This document shows positions 18,691 through 28,225 of a stretch of DNA of 52,875 bases, one piece after another; position 1 is the stretch's first letter; every line of letters begins with the position of its first letter. Below the pieces are notes generated by a model. It did not search any database. It saw only the letters and a program-made list of their open reading frames with translations, and was not told the DNA's origin. A program made the translations under genes and the position numbers. Origin of the DNA: an uncultured Pelagibacteraceae bacterium (GTDB lineage Bacteria; Pseudomonadota; Alphaproteobacteria; Pelagibacterales; Pelagibacteraceae); contig CACANS010000004.1 of the NCBI GenBank assembly GCA_902533945.1, positions 1 through 52,875 of the forward strand, in the 5' to 3' direction.

Positions 18691-19301
18691 TATTTTTTCC
18701 TTTTATAATTACTAACTGTAATTTGATTACTTCTTGTTAAAGCTAAAGATTTCTTTTTAACGTTTTTTGTAATAACGGAACCTGCTCCAATAATACTTTT
18801 TTCACCAATGGTAATGGGTGCTACTAAAGAAGAGTTAGAGCCTACAAAAACTTTATCCTTAATTTTTGTTTTATTTTTTTTAATCCCATCATAATTACAT
18901 GTAATTGTTCCTGCGCCAATATTCACTTTTTTTCCAATTTGAGAATCTCCAATATAAGATAAATGATTTATTTTTGATCCTTTGCCAATAGTACTTTTTT
19001 TTACTTCAACAAAGTTACCCACTCTCGAGCCTGTTTTTAAAACTGATCCTGGTCTTAATCTTGCATAAGGTCCAACAGTCACATTATTTTCTACTTTAGT
19101 ATTTTCTAAATGTGAAAATGAATAGACTCTTACATTGTTACTAATTTTTACTTTTTTACCAATTACAACATAAGGATCGATAGTAACATTTTTCCCAATT
19201 ATTGTATCTTTAGAAAAAAAAACTGTTTCTGATGCAATCATCTTAACACCTTTTTTTTTAAATTTTATCCTTAATTTATCTTGTAAATTTATTTGTTTCA
19301 T
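18690..19301 (-). CDS. GlmU C-terminal acetyltransferase domain only (left-handed beta-helix)
   Basis: The 203 residues correspond to the C-terminal half of GlmU, which acetylates glucosamine 1-phosphate. Hexapeptide repeats run from about residue 30 to 180. [12 protein letters not shown] (78-89), GNFVEVKKS (95-103), INHLSYIGD (111-119, catalytic His113) and [11 protein letters not shown] (129-139) match the GlmU acetyltransferase active site. The N-terminal uridylyltransferase domain (about 230 residues, GxGTRM-type start) is entirely missing, yet the first 20 residues still resemble the GlmU linker helix. The next gene, glmS, is in the same pathway. The uridylyl transfer to UDP-GlcNAc must come from another protein. 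Confidence 0.85.
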   Translation of the reverse strand: MKQINLQDKLRIKFKKKGVKMIASETVFFSKDTIIGKNVTIDPYVVIGKKVKISNNVRVYSFSHLENTKVENNVTVGPYARLRPGSVLKTGSRVGNFVEVKKSTIGKGSKINHLSYIGDSQIGKKVNIGAGTITCNYDGIKKNKTKIKDKVFVGSNSSLVAPITIGEKSIIGAGSVITKNVKKKSLALTRSNQITVSNYKRKK

Positions 19302-19373
19302 TTATTACAAATCCTTATAGTTTAGTTGTAATGGTATTTAATTCACAAAATATTTCCTAATAATACTTTTTAA

Positions 19374-20063
19374 ATGACTCAAAAACTTACAATATTGTTT
19401 GATCTTGACGGCACGTTAGTAGATACAGCTCCAGATTTGATGAATGCTCACAATCACGTAATGAAAAAATTTGGTTATGAAACTAAATCAACTGAAGATA
19501 TCAGAAATTTAGTTGGAAAAGGTACAAAATCGTTAATAGGTAGATCTGTATGGGGCCAAGCAAAAAAAGAGTTTGGAAAAGTTGATAATAATGAAATTAA
19601 AAAAGAAATGGTAAGTGAATTTATAAATTATTATGCAAAAAATATAGCTAATGAAAGTAAATTAATAAATGGAGTTTTAGATTTTTTGAAATGGTGTAAA
19701 AAAAATAATATATCAATGGGTGTATGTACTAATAAACAAGACTATCTTGCTGTAGATTTGTTAAAAAAAATTAATATCTATCAATATTTTGAATATGTTG
19801 CTGGAAGTAATACTTTCGATTACTGCAAACCTGATCCAAGACATTTGACTGATATTATTGAAATTTTACAAGGTGATTTAAAAAAAAGTTTAATGATTGG
19901 TGATAGTGAAACTGATTCAAGTACAGCAAAAGCTGCTAATATACCTTTTATACTTTTAGAGGATGGTTACACTGAAAAAAAAGTTAAAGAAATTCCTCAT
20001 GATCATTTAATAAAAGATTTTATTGGTATTGAAAAAATAATATCCTCATACATTCATGATTAA
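19374..20063 (+). CDS. gph: HAD-family phosphoglycolate phosphatase
   Basis: This is a 229-residue haloacid-dehalogenase hydrolase. Motif I is LFDLDGTLVDTAPDL with nucleophile Asp and acid/base Asp (DLD); motif II is the GVCTNK segment, with motif III Lys in YCKPDPRHL; motif IV is MIGDSETDSSTA. The cap-domain layout and the TLVDTAPDL wording match Gph, which removes 2-phosphoglycolate formed by DNA repair or photorespiratory-type chemistry. Other HAD phosphatases share these motifs. The last codons overlap the LysE gene by 8 nt. Confidence 0.85.
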   Translation: MTQKLTILFDLDGTLVDTAPDLMNAHNHVMKKFGYETKSTEDIRNLVGKGTKSLIGRSVWGQAKKEFGKVDNNEIKKEMVSEFINYYAKNIANESKLINGVLDFLKWCKKNNISMGVCTNKQDYLAVDLLKKINIYQYFEYVAGSNTFDYCKPDPRHLTDIIEILQGDLKKSLMIGDSETDSSTAKAANIPFILLEDGYTEKKVKEIPHDHLIKDFIGIEKIISSYIHD

Positions 20064-20655
20064 TGTAGAAATTTTAATAGCTTTAATTAGTTTTTACTTT
20101 GTAATGTATGTAACACCTGGTCCAAACAATGCGATGGTTCTTGCTTCTGGAATAAAGTTTGGTTTTATAAAGACCATACCTCACATGACTGGTATTACTA
20201 TTGGTCATGTTTTGCAGTTAGTATTGGTATGCCTAGGTTTAGGAAAAATTTTTCTAATTTTTCCTCAACTACAAAATATTTTAAAGATATTATGTGCACT
20301 TTATCTTTTATATCTTGGATATAAAATTATCGGATCTTTTAGTAAAATCAAAGAGGATGATTCAAGACCCTTAAAATTTCATGAAGCTGCATTATTTCAA
20401 TTAGTTAACCCTAAAGCATGGACAATATCTAGCATGGCTGCTTCAGGTTTTTTGCCAAAAGATGGGGATTTATTTTTTTCAATTTTACTAATTGGAATGG
20501 TTGCTCTAATTATTTGTCCTTTATCTATATCACCTTGGGCAGCTTTTGGATCGGCAATAAGAAATATAGTGAAGAATAATAAAATAAAAGCATTAATTGA
20601 GTATTTTCTAGCAATTTTACTTTTGATAACAGCAATTATTATTGTATTACATTAA
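20056..20655 (+). CDS. LysE/RhtB family exporter
   Basis: The 199-residue inner-membrane protein has about six hydrophobic segments. The family signature YVTPGPNNAMVLASG is at the end of helix 1, and VNPKAWTI is conserved mid-protein. Relatives export amino acids such as lysine, threonine or homoserine lactones; substrate cannot be told. It overlaps gph by 8 nt and is 20 nt upstream of prpD, so it may be transcribed with the propionate genes. Confidence 0.85.
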   Translation: MINVEILIALISFYFVMYVTPGPNNAMVLASGIKFGFIKTIPHMTGITIGHVLQLVLVCLGLGKIFLIFPQLQNILKILCALYLLYLGYKIIGSFSKIKEDDSRPLKFHEAALFQLVNPKAWTISSMAASGFLPKDGDLFFSILLIGMVALIICPLSISPWAAFGSAIRNIVKNNKIKALIEYFLAILLLITAIIIVLH

Positions 20656-20665
20656 ATATATTTTT

Positions 20666-20678
20666 AGGAGACAAAGTG
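20666..20678 (+). promoter_or_regulatory. Shine-Dalgarno and GTG start of prpD
   Basis: AGGAG followed by ACAAA and GTG is one of the few clear ribosome-binding sites in this compact genome and fixes the prpD start on GTG at 20676. It implies independent initiation rather than coupling to lysE. Confidence 0.75.
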
Positions 20679-22178
20679 ATAGTGCATAATATAAAAGTTT
20701 ATCCATCTAAAGCGTATTTGCCTAAAAAAAAACAATTAGCATGGAAATTAGCAGAAATAGCAACTGACAATTCAAAAATTAATAAAAAATCATTAAACAT
20801 GGTTATAAATAGAATTATTGATAATGCTTCTGTAGCAATTGCTTCGTTAAATAGAAAGCCAGTAATTTCTTCAAGAGAAATGGCTATGAGACATCCAAAA
20901 AAAAATGGAGCAACTTTATTTGGTGTAAACTCAAAACTTAAATTTGATTGTGAGTGGGCTGCATGGTCAAATGGAACTGCAGTAAGAGAATTAGATTTTC
21001 ACGATACATTTTTAGCTGCAGATTATAGTCATCCTGGAGATAATATTCCACCACTTATAGCTGTGGCACAACAAAAAAAAGTTAGTGGCATAAACTTAAT
21101 TAAGGGAATTATTACAGCATATGAGGTTCAAGTTAATTTAGTAAAAGGTATTTGTCTGCACAAACATAAAGTTGATCATATTGCTCATCTTGGTCCGAGT
21201 GTTGCTGCAGGTCTAGGTGCAATGTTAAAACTAAATACGGAAACAATTTATCAAGCAATCCAGCAGGCATTGCATGTAACAATTTCTACAAGACAATCAA
21301 GAAAAGGAGAAATTTCAAGCTGGAAAGCTTTCGCTCCAGCTCATGCAAGTAAATTAGCAATTGAAGCTGTCGATAGAGCTATGCGAGGTGAAGGAGCACC
21401 AAGTCCTATTTATGAAGGTGAAGATAGCGTTATTGCAAGAATTTTAGATGGAAAAAAAGCACTATATAAAGTTCCTTTACCAAAAAAAAATGAAGAAAAA
21501 AAAGCAATATTAGAAACTTACACAAAAGAATATTCTGCAGAATATCAAGCCCAAGCTTTAATAGATATTGCAAAAAAACTTAATAAAAAAATTAATAATT
21601 TAAATCAAATAAAAAAAATAGATATTTATACAAGCCACCATACTCATAATGTAATAGGAACAGGTGCAAATGATCCTCAAAAAATGAATCCTAATTCTAG
21701 CAGAGAAACTTTGGATCACTCAATAATGTATATTTTTGCAGTAGCTTTGGAAGATGCAAATTGGCATCATGTAAAATCCTATACAAAATCAAGAGCAAAT
21801 AGAAAAAGTACAATAAAAATATGGCACTCAATAAAAACTCATGAAGATAAAAAATGGACTAAAAAGTACCATAACTCGAATCCTAAAAATAAATCTTTTG
21901 GAGCAAAAGTTATTGTAACATTAAAAAATGGTAAAAAAATAATTGAGCAACTTGATAAGGCTGATGCTCATCCATATGGATTAAGACCATTTACGAGAAA
22001 AAATTATATTAGCAAGTTTTTAATTTTAACAAAAAATATTATTTCAAAAAAAAAAAGTGACAAGTTTCTAAAAAATGTTCAAAATTTAAAAAATTTAAAA
22101 TCTGGTCGATTAGATAAGTTAAACATTGAAATTAATAAATCACAATTAAAAAGAAATAAAAGAAAAGGAATTTTTTAA
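20676..22178 (+). CDS. prpD: MmgE/PrpD family 2-methylcitrate dehydratase
   Basis: PrpD dehydrates 2-methylcitrate in propionyl-CoA oxidation. The 500-residue protein has family blocks NGTAVRELDFHDTF, YSHPGDNIPPLIAVA, GPSVAAGLGAMLKL, WKAFAPAHASKLAIEA and SRETLDHSIMYIFA. The start is a GTG at 20676, supported by AGGAG at 20666-20670 with a 5-nt spacer; a second GTG two codons on is less well spaced. The neighbours prpB and prpC complete the pathway core. The C-terminus is unusually Lys-rich. Confidence 0.93.
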   Translation: MIVHNIKVYPSKAYLPKKKQLAWKLAEIATDNSKINKKSLNMVINRIIDNASVAIASLNRKPVISSREMAMRHPKKNGATLFGVNSKLKFDCEWAAWSNGTAVRELDFHDTFLAADYSHPGDNIPPLIAVAQQKKVSGINLIKGIITAYEVQVNLVKGICLHKHKVDHIAHLGPSVAAGLGAMLKLNTETIYQAIQQALHVTISTRQSRKGEISSWKAFAPAHASKLAIEAVDRAMRGEGAPSPIYEGEDSVIARILDGKKALYKVPLPKKNEEKKAILETYTKEYSAEYQAQALIDIAKKLNKKINNLNQIKKIDIYTSHHTHNVIGTGANDPQKMNPNSSRETLDHSIMYIFAVALEDANWHHVKSYTKSRANRKSTIKIWHSIKTHEDKKWTKKYHNSNPKNKSFGAKVIVTLKNGKKIIEQLDKADAHPYGLRPFTRKNYISKFLILTKNIISKKKSDKFLKNVQNLKNLKSGRLDKLNIEINKSQLKRNKRKGIF

Positions 22179-23074
22179 TGCATTTTGTTAAAAAAAAACC
22201 TGAGGAAAAAAGAGAACTATTAAATCAAAAATTAAAATCTAATAAAATTTTAAGAGTTCCTGGTGCATATAATCCACTTACTGCAAAACTTATTGAAGAA
22301 ATTGGATATGATGCTGTTTATGTATCTGGAGGTGTTATGGCAAATGATTTAGGTTTCCCCGACATAGGTTTAACAACGCTGGAAGATGTAAGTACAAGAT
22401 CTTATTTAATTTCAAGAGTAACAAATTTACCCACCATAGTGGATATTGATACAGGATTTAAATCATGTGAGAAAACAATTCAAACATTTGAAGAATTTGG
22501 TGTTGCTGCAGTTCATTTAGAAGATCAAATTGAACGTAAAAGATGCGGTCATTTAGAAAATAAGGAATTAATTTCTACTGACAAAATGGTAGGCAAAATC
22601 AAAGAATGCGTAAAAGCAAAAAAAGATAAAAATTTCAAAATAATAGCAAGATCAGATGCTAAAGAAGTTGAGGGCATTGATAAAATGATTGATCGATGTA
22701 AAGCATACATTGATGCAGGAGCTGAGATTATTTTTCCTGAAGCTCTAGCTAATGAAAAAGATTTTGAATTTGTTAGAAAAAATCTAGACTGCTACTTACT
22801 AGCAAATATGACGGAATTTGGTAAAACAAAATTATTAAATTATAAAGAATTAGAAAATTTAGGTTATAATATTGTTATATATCCAGTTACAACACAAAGA
22901 TTAGCAATGAAAAATGTGGAAGATGGCTTGCGTGCTATTTTTGACGATGGACATCAAAATAATATTATTGATAAAATGCAAAGTAGAAAAAGATTATATG
23001 ATCTAGTTGATTACGAAAAATATAACTCACTAGATGAAAAAATTTATAACTTTAGTACTGAAGGTCATGAATAA
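22178..23074 (+). CDS. prpB: 2-methylisocitrate lyase
   Basis: PrpB splits 2-methylisocitrate to pyruvate and succinate. The 298-residue isocitrate-lyase-superfamily barrel shows VYVSGGVMANDLGFPDIGL, TIVDIDTGF (metal-binding Asp), HLEDQIERKRCGHLE with the catalytic Cys in KRCGHL, and IIARSDAKEVEG. The length and KRCGH motif fit methylisocitrate lyase rather than phosphoenolpyruvate mutase. One-base overlaps on both sides with prpD and prpC indicate a single translationally coupled unit. Confidence 0.93.
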   Translation: MHFVKKKPEEKRELLNQKLKSNKILRVPGAYNPLTAKLIEEIGYDAVYVSGGVMANDLGFPDIGLTTLEDVSTRSYLISRVTNLPTIVDIDTGFKSCEKTIQTFEEFGVAAVHLEDQIERKRCGHLENKELISTDKMVGKIKECVKAKKDKNFKIIARSDAKEVEGIDKMIDRCKAYIDAGAEIIFPEALANEKDFEFVRKNLDCYLLANMTEFGKTKLLNYKELENLGYNIVIYPVTTQRLAMKNVEDGLRAIFDDGHQNNIIDKMQSRKRLYDLVDYEKYNSLDEKIYNFSTEGHE

Positions 23075-24198
23075 TGAGCGATGAAATCAAAAAAGGTCTA
23101 TTAGGAATTGTAGTTGATGAAACTCAAGTATCTAAAGTAATGCCAGAAATTAATTCTCTAACTTATAGAGGTTATGCTGTTCAAGATTTATGTGAATTTT
23201 GTAGATTTGAAGAAGCTGCCTATCTAATACTTAATGGAGATCTTCCAAATAGTATACAGTTAAAAAAATTTGAAAAAGAAGAAAAATCAAATAGAGATTT
23301 AAGTAAAAATCTTAATGAAATAATCAAACATATGCCAAAAAAATCTCATCCAATGGATGTAGCTAGAACTGCTGTTAGTATAATGGGATTAGAAGATAAA
23401 GACACAACAAATAATTCTCCTGAAGCAAATATGAGAAAAGCAATGAGAATTTTTGCAAAAACCCCTACTGCACTGGCTGCTTTTTATAGAATAAGAAAAG
23501 GTAAAAAAATTATTAAACCTAAAAAAAATCTTTCTTTTGCTGAAAACTTTTTTTATATGTGTTTTGGAAAAGTTCCAAATAAAGAAATAGTAAAAGCTTT
23601 TGATGTTTCTTTAATTTTATATGCTGAACATAGCTTTAATGTTTCAACTTTTACTGCAAGAACTATAACAAGTAGTTTATCAGATATTCATGGAGCAATT
23701 ACAGGAGCTATTGCAAGTTTAAAAGGACCTCTGCACGGAGGAGCGAATGAGGAAGTAATGCATATGATGAATAAAATTAAAAAACCTGAAAACGCACTTA
23801 AATGGATTAATAATACTTTAAGTAAAAAAGAAGTTGTTATGGGATTTGGCCATAGAGTTTATAAATCAGGTGATTCAAGAGTTCCTACTATGGAAAAATA
23901 TTTCAAAAATGTATCAAAAATAAAATCTGATAAAAAATTTATTAAAATTTACAATATTGTTAAAAAAGTAATGATAGATAAAAAAAATATTCATCCTAAC
24001 GTTGATTATCCAACAGGTCCTACTTATCATTTAATGGGTTTTGATACTGATTTTTTTACTCCGATATTTGTTACATCAAGAATTACCGGTTGGTCAGCTC
24101 ATGTTATGGAACAACATAAAGCCAACAAATTAATTAGACCTCTATCTAAGTATAGTGGTCACAAACATCGTAAAGTAATGTTGCTAAATCAAAGATAA
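23074..24198 (+). CDS. prpC: 2-methylcitrate synthase / citrate synthase family
   Basis: PrpC condenses propionyl-CoA with oxaloacetate. The 374-residue protein has LTYRGYAVQDL near the N-terminus, GPLHGGANEEVM with a catalytic His, GFGHRVYKSGDSR with the second His, and DFFTPIFVTSRITGWSAHVMEQ, whose Asp is catalytic. The short type II-like length and position after prpDB favour methylcitrate synthase over the TCA enzyme, although some PrpC proteins accept acetyl-CoA. No prpR regulator or prpE propionyl-CoA synthetase is adjacent. Confidence 0.92.
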   Translation: MSDEIKKGLLGIVVDETQVSKVMPEINSLTYRGYAVQDLCEFCRFEEAAYLILNGDLPNSIQLKKFEKEEKSNRDLSKNLNEIIKHMPKKSHPMDVARTAVSIMGLEDKDTTNNSPEANMRKAMRIFAKTPTALAAFYRIRKGKKIIKPKKNLSFAENFFYMCFGKVPNKEIVKAFDVSLILYAEHSFNVSTFTARTITSSLSDIHGAITGAIASLKGPLHGGANEEVMHMMNKIKKPENALKWINNTLSKKEVVMGFGHRVYKSGDSRVPTMEKYFKNVSKIKSDKKFIKIYNIVKKVMIDKKNIHPNVDYPTGPTYHLMGFDTDFFTPIFVTSRITGWSAHVMEQHKANKLIRPLSKYSGHKHRKVMLLNQR

Positions 24199-24199
24199 A

Positions 24200-25234
24200 T
24201 TGAAAAACCTATCAATATTTAAAGTTATATATATTAATTTTTTTTTACTTTTATTTTTATTACTTATAATTGAATTAACATTTGGTTATTGGTTTAAAAA
24301 TAAATTTAATCTTAAGTTGGCTGCTGAAAGAAATATAGAAAGAATTTATAAATTTAATTTTGAACTACATAAAGGAACATCTTTATATAAAAGAGATAAT
24401 CTTGCATTTAGAATAGGAAAAAAAGAAGTAAAACCGAAAAATATTGATATAGTTTTTTCAGGTGGTTCAACGACTAATCAAAAATTTTTAAATTATAAAG
24501 ACACTATAGTTGGAATTCTAAATACTAAAAAAGTTTCAAAAAACATAGTAAATGCAGGTATTGATGGAATGTCTATTATTGGACATTTAAATAGTTTTGA
24601 AAATTGGTTTGATAAAATTAAAAATTTAAAACCAGAGTACTTCATATTTTATATAGGAATTAATGATCAAAATATTATTAAAAAAAATTCTAAACCTAGA
24701 GCAATTGATTTTTTAGAAGAAAATAGCCAAAAGGAAAATATCGCTGAATATTTACAATCTAGCTCTTTTTTTTACACTAAATATAGAGTTTTAAAAACAA
24801 ATTTATTTTTAAAATTTAATTACAGTAAGTTTGCTAACATTGTGAATGAAAATACAAAAGTATATGGTGAAAGAAACAATGATAATTTTATTGAGTATGA
24901 AAAATTTAAATACAACGAAATTGAAACTCCTTTAATTAATCAAAATTATCTTAAATATTTAGAAGAACTGACAAATAAAGTATTAAAAAGAGGATCAAAA
25001 GTTATTTATATTACTCAAATTTCCGGAACTGGAATAAATAAAGATTTGTATATAATTTCAGAGACAATTATAAATCATTGTAATGAAAAAAATTTACATT
25101 GTTTAAACTTAGCTAAAAATGCAAATTTACAATATGAAGATTTTTATGATTGGACACATTTAAATAAAAAAGGTTCAGTTAAAGCAGCTAATTTTATTTA
25201 TGAGAATCTTTTAAATATTGTTTTTAAAAATTAA
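24200..25234 (+). CDS. Membrane-anchored SGNH/GDSL-like hydrolase
   Basis: The 344 residues begin with a strongly hydrophobic segment (about residues 6-30), then a periplasmic domain with SGNH blocks: FSGGSTT (S90 as candidate nucleophile), GIND at 153-156 (block III Asn) and DWTH near the C-terminus (D317, H320). The family includes O-acetyl esterases and acyltransferase-related enzymes of surface polysaccharides; function here is unknown. The start is a TTG 1 nt after the prpC stop, since no Met occurs before the membrane segment. It is convergent with nrdB, overlapping it by 4 nt. Confidence 0.7.
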   Translation: MKNLSIFKVIYINFFLLLFLLLIIELTFGYWFKNKFNLKLAAERNIERIYKFNFELHKGTSLYKRDNLAFRIGKKEVKPKNIDIVFSGGSTTNQKFLNYKDTIVGILNTKKVSKNIVNAGIDGMSIIGHLNSFENWFDKIKNLKPEYFIFYIGINDQNIIKKNSKPRAIDFLEENSQKENIAEYLQSSSFFYTKYRVLKTNLFLKFNYSKFANIVNENTKVYGERNNDNFIEYEKFKYNEIETPLINQNYLKYLEELTNKVLKRGSKVIYITQISGTGINKDLYIISETIINHCNEKNLHCLNLAKNANLQYEDFYDWTHLNKKGSVKAANFIYENLLNIVFKN

Positions 25235-26238
25235 GAAAATGCTTCTGTCCAATTTCCTTGAGTCGATGCTTTAGAATACTCTGTCGCTCTACCCTCAAAA
25301 AAATTCATATGCTCTACAGCATTAAGCATTGTATCTAACCAAGTTAGTGGATTTTTATCAACTTTATAAATTGGCTCTAAACCTAACTGAACCAATCTTC
25401 TATTTCCAATAAATCTTATATAATCCTTAACTTCTTTGGCGGTTAAACCTTCCATAGGTCCCATTTCAAAAGCTAAATCTATAAATGCATCTTCGTGATT
25501 AATTATTGTTCTACATGATTCATATAGTTCCTTTTTAAGTTGTGGAGTCCATATTTGTGGGTTTTCTTTTATAAATTCTTTAAAGAGTCTAATCATTGAA
25601 TTACAGTGCAAAGTTTCATCTCTAACTGACCAGGTAACAATTTGCCCCATACCTTTCATTTTATTGTGTCTTGGAAAATTTAACAAAATTGCAAAACTTG
25701 CAAATAACTGAAGACCTTCTGTAAATGCACTGAATACTGCAACTGTTTTTGCAATATCTTCTTTTGAATTTACATTAAATCCTTGCATATAATCGTATTT
25801 ATCTTTCATCTCTTTATATTTCATAAAAGCAGAATACTCAGATTCTGGCATACCAATAGTATCTAATAAGTGTGAGTAAGCAGCTATATGAACTGTTTCC
25901 ATTGCTGCAAATGCAGTCATCATCATAAGTACTTCTGTTGGTTTAAAGACCGTTGTATAATGTCTTAGATAACAATTGTTAACTTCGACATCTGCTTGAG
26001 TAAAGAATCTAAAAATTTGAGTTAATAAATTTTTTTCAGATTGTGATAAATTTTTTTGCCAATCTCTTACATCATCCCCTAGTGGAACTTCTTCTGGCAA
26101 CCAATGAATTCTTTGCTGAGTAAGCCATGCGTCGTAGCACCATGGGTATCTAAAAGGTTTATAAACCGGGTTTTCAACTAAAAGTCCCATTTTCTTTGGT
26201 TGAATTATTTCTGAATTAATTTTTTTAACTACTGACAT
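25231..26238 (-). CDS. nrdB: Ribonucleotide reductase class I, beta subunit
   Basis: NrdB carries the di-metal centre and radical that drive ribonucleotide reduction with NrdA. Ligands are visible: an Asp in FFTQADVEVN, Glu and His in METVH, with the radical Tyr four residues after His (HIAAY), Glu in FTEGLQ, and Glu/His in RDETLH. No N-terminal ATP-cone is present. The track start is a GTG at 26247. The ATG at 26238 (MSVVKK) is better because GAGGAG lies 8 nt upstream of it, inside the nrdA tail; this gives 335 residues overlapping nrdA by 10 nt. Confidence 0.95.
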   Translation of the reverse strand: MSVVKKINSEIIQPKKMGLLVENPVYKPFRYPWCYDAWLTQQRIHWLPEEVPLGDDVRDWQKNLSQSEKNLLTQIFRFFTQADVEVNNCYLRHYTTVFKPTEVLMMMTAFAAMETVHIAAYSHLLDTIGMPESEYSAFMKYKEMKDKYDYMQGFNVNSKEDIAKTVAVFSAFTEGLQLFASFAILLNFPRHNKMKGMGQIVTWSVRDETLHCNSMIRLFKEFIKENPQIWTPQLKKELYESCRTIINHEDAFIDLAFEMGPMEGLTAKEVKDYIRFIGNRRLVQLGLEPIYKVDKNPLTWLDTMLNAVEHMNFFEGRATEYSKASTQGNWTEAFS

Positions 26239-28166
26239 GATAAACACTCCTCGTATTCTGGTTGATCGTCTTGTTGTTTTTTTGATTTATATACATTTGC
26301 TGTAATATCAGTAGAATTTACATCATTAACATTTTCAGCTCTCTGTATTGATTTTGATCTGCAATAGTAAAGGCTTTTCAATCCTTTTTTCCATGCTTGG
26401 AAATGGATTTGATGAAGATCTCTTTTGTGTACATCTGCGGGTAAAAATATGTTTATAGATTGAGCCTGTGAAATATGTGGAGTTCTGTCTGCACCTAAAT
26501 CCACAACCCATCTTTGATCCAATTCAAATGCTGTTTTGAAAACATCTTTTTCTTCTTTTGTTAAAAAATCTAAATGTGAAACAGAACCTTGGTTTGTTGT
26601 TATGCTGGACCAAGTCTCATCATTATCCTTTTCATATTTAGATAAAATATTTTTTAAGTATTTATTTTTGACATTAAATGATCCGGATAATGTTTTGTGG
26701 GTATAGCTATTTGCAGCTATGGGTTCAATTCCTGGCGAAGTTCCTCCACAAATAATAGATATGGATGCTGTTGGTGCAATAGCTGTCTTATTAGAAAATC
26801 TTTCTTTAATTCCATACTCTTCAGCATCAGGACATGCTCCTCTCTCTTCTGCTAAAAACTTTGATGCTTTATCAACATCCTGTTGTATGTGATCAAATAT
26901 TTTTTTGTTCCAGACTTTACTCATAACAGACTCAAATGGTATCATTTTTTTTTGAAAGTACGAATGTAAACCCATAACACCTAATCCAACACTTCTTTCT
27001 CTTAAAGCTGAGTATTTTGCATCACGGAATTCGTCAGGAGCTTTTTCTATAAAATCAGTTAAAACATTGTCTAAAAATCTCATTACATCTTCTATAAAAT
27101 TTTTATCATCTTTCCATTCGTCGTATTTTTCAATATTTAAAGATGACAAACAACAAACAGCTGTTCTGTCTTTTCCGTCTTTATCCACTCCAGTCGGTAA
27201 TGTTATTTCGCTGCACAAATTAGATGTCTTAACAGTTAATCCTGCAAGTTTGTGGTGTTGAGGAATTTGTCTATTCACAGTGTCTATAAAAATTATATAT
27301 GGTTCTCCGGTTTCGACTCTAGCTGTCAAAAGTCTTATCCATAAATTTCTAGCAGATACCTTTGATTGGACAGAACCATCTTTTGGACTTTTTAATCCCC
27401 ATTGTTCATCTAATTCTACAGCTCTCATAAAAGCATCAGTAACTAAAACTCCATGATGTAAATTTAATGCTTTTCTATTTGGGTCTCCGCCGGTTGGTCT
27501 TCTCATTTCAATAAACTCTTCAATTTCAGGATGGTCAATTGGAAGATAACAAGCGGCCGAACCTCTTCTTAATGAACCTTGGCTAATTGCCATTGTTAGT
27601 GAGTCCATTACTTTGATAAAAGGAATTATCCCAGACGTTTTTCCTACTCTTCCAATCTTTTCACCGATTGACCTCAAATTTCCCCAGTAGCTTCCTATTC
27701 CACCGCCTTTTGCAGCTAACCAAACATTCTCACTCCATAAATCTAAAATTCCATTTAGACTGTCGCCTGCTTCATTTAAAAAACACGATATAGGCAAACC
27801 TCTTTTTGTCCCACCATTAGAAAGAACTGGTGTTGCAGGCATAAACCACAAATTGCTTATATAATTATATAATCTTTGTGCATGAAGATTGTCATCAGCA
27901 TAATAACTAGCAACTCTTGCAAATAAATCTTGGTAAGATTCATTAAGACCTAAATATCTATCACTTAATGTTGCTTTTCCAAAAATTGTTAAATTTATAT
28001 CCCTAGATCTATCAATTTTAATTGTTATTCCTTTAGAGTTTTGAAAAAGCTCTGTTTCGTTATTAAGTGTAAATAAGTCTGGTCTTTTTTCTTGGTTTTG
28101 ATTAGTTGTATTGGGTGAATATTCAGAAACAGCTTGTTTTAATGCCTGAGACAAAATTTTGTTCAT
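26229..28166 (-). CDS. nrdA: Ribonucleotide reductase class I, alpha subunit
   Basis: This large catalytic subunit reduces ribonucleoside diphosphates. LPISCFLNEAGDSL holds the first active-site Cys, SNLCSEITLP the Asn and the radical Cys with its Glu, and the C-terminal EECLSCQ is the redox-shuttle Cys pair reduced by thioredoxin or glutaredoxin. PTASISIICGGTSPGIEP is the phosphate-binding region. At 645 residues it is shorter than E. coli NrdA (761) and lacks the N-terminal ATP-cone (no VxKRDG segment), so dATP inhibition at that site is not expected. A LexA-type box and promoter lie upstream. Confidence 0.96.
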   Translation of the reverse strand: MNKILSQALKQAVSEYSPNTTNQNQEKRPDLFTLNNETELFQNSKGITIKIDRSRDINLTIFGKATLSDRYLGLNESYQDLFARVASYYADDNLHAQRLYNYISNLWFMPATPVLSNGGTKRGLPISCFLNEAGDSLNGILDLWSENVWLAAKGGGIGSYWGNLRSIGEKIGRVGKTSGIIPFIKVMDSLTMAISQGSLRRGSAACYLPIDHPEIEEFIEMRRPTGGDPNRKALNLHHGVLVTDAFMRAVELDEQWGLKSPKDGSVQSKVSARNLWIRLLTARVETGEPYIIFIDTVNRQIPQHHKLAGLTVKTSNLCSEITLPTGVDKDGKDRTAVCCLSSLNIEKYDEWKDDKNFIEDVMRFLDNVLTDFIEKAPDEFRDAKYSALRERSVGLGVMGLHSYFQKKMIPFESVMSKVWNKKIFDHIQQDVDKASKFLAEERGACPDAEEYGIKERFSNKTAIAPTASISIICGGTSPGIEPIAANSYTHKTLSGSFNVKNKYLKNILSKYEKDNDETWSSITTNQGSVSHLDFLTKEEKDVFKTAFELDQRWVVDLGADRTPHISQAQSINIFLPADVHKRDLHQIHFQAWKKGLKSLYYCRSKSIQRAENVNDVNSTDITANVYKSKKQQDDQPEYEECLSCQ

Positions 28167-28225
28167 TTATAATACCTTTTTACTACTTTTTTTGTAAAAC
28201 AACTAGATGTTGTATGTAGATCTCA

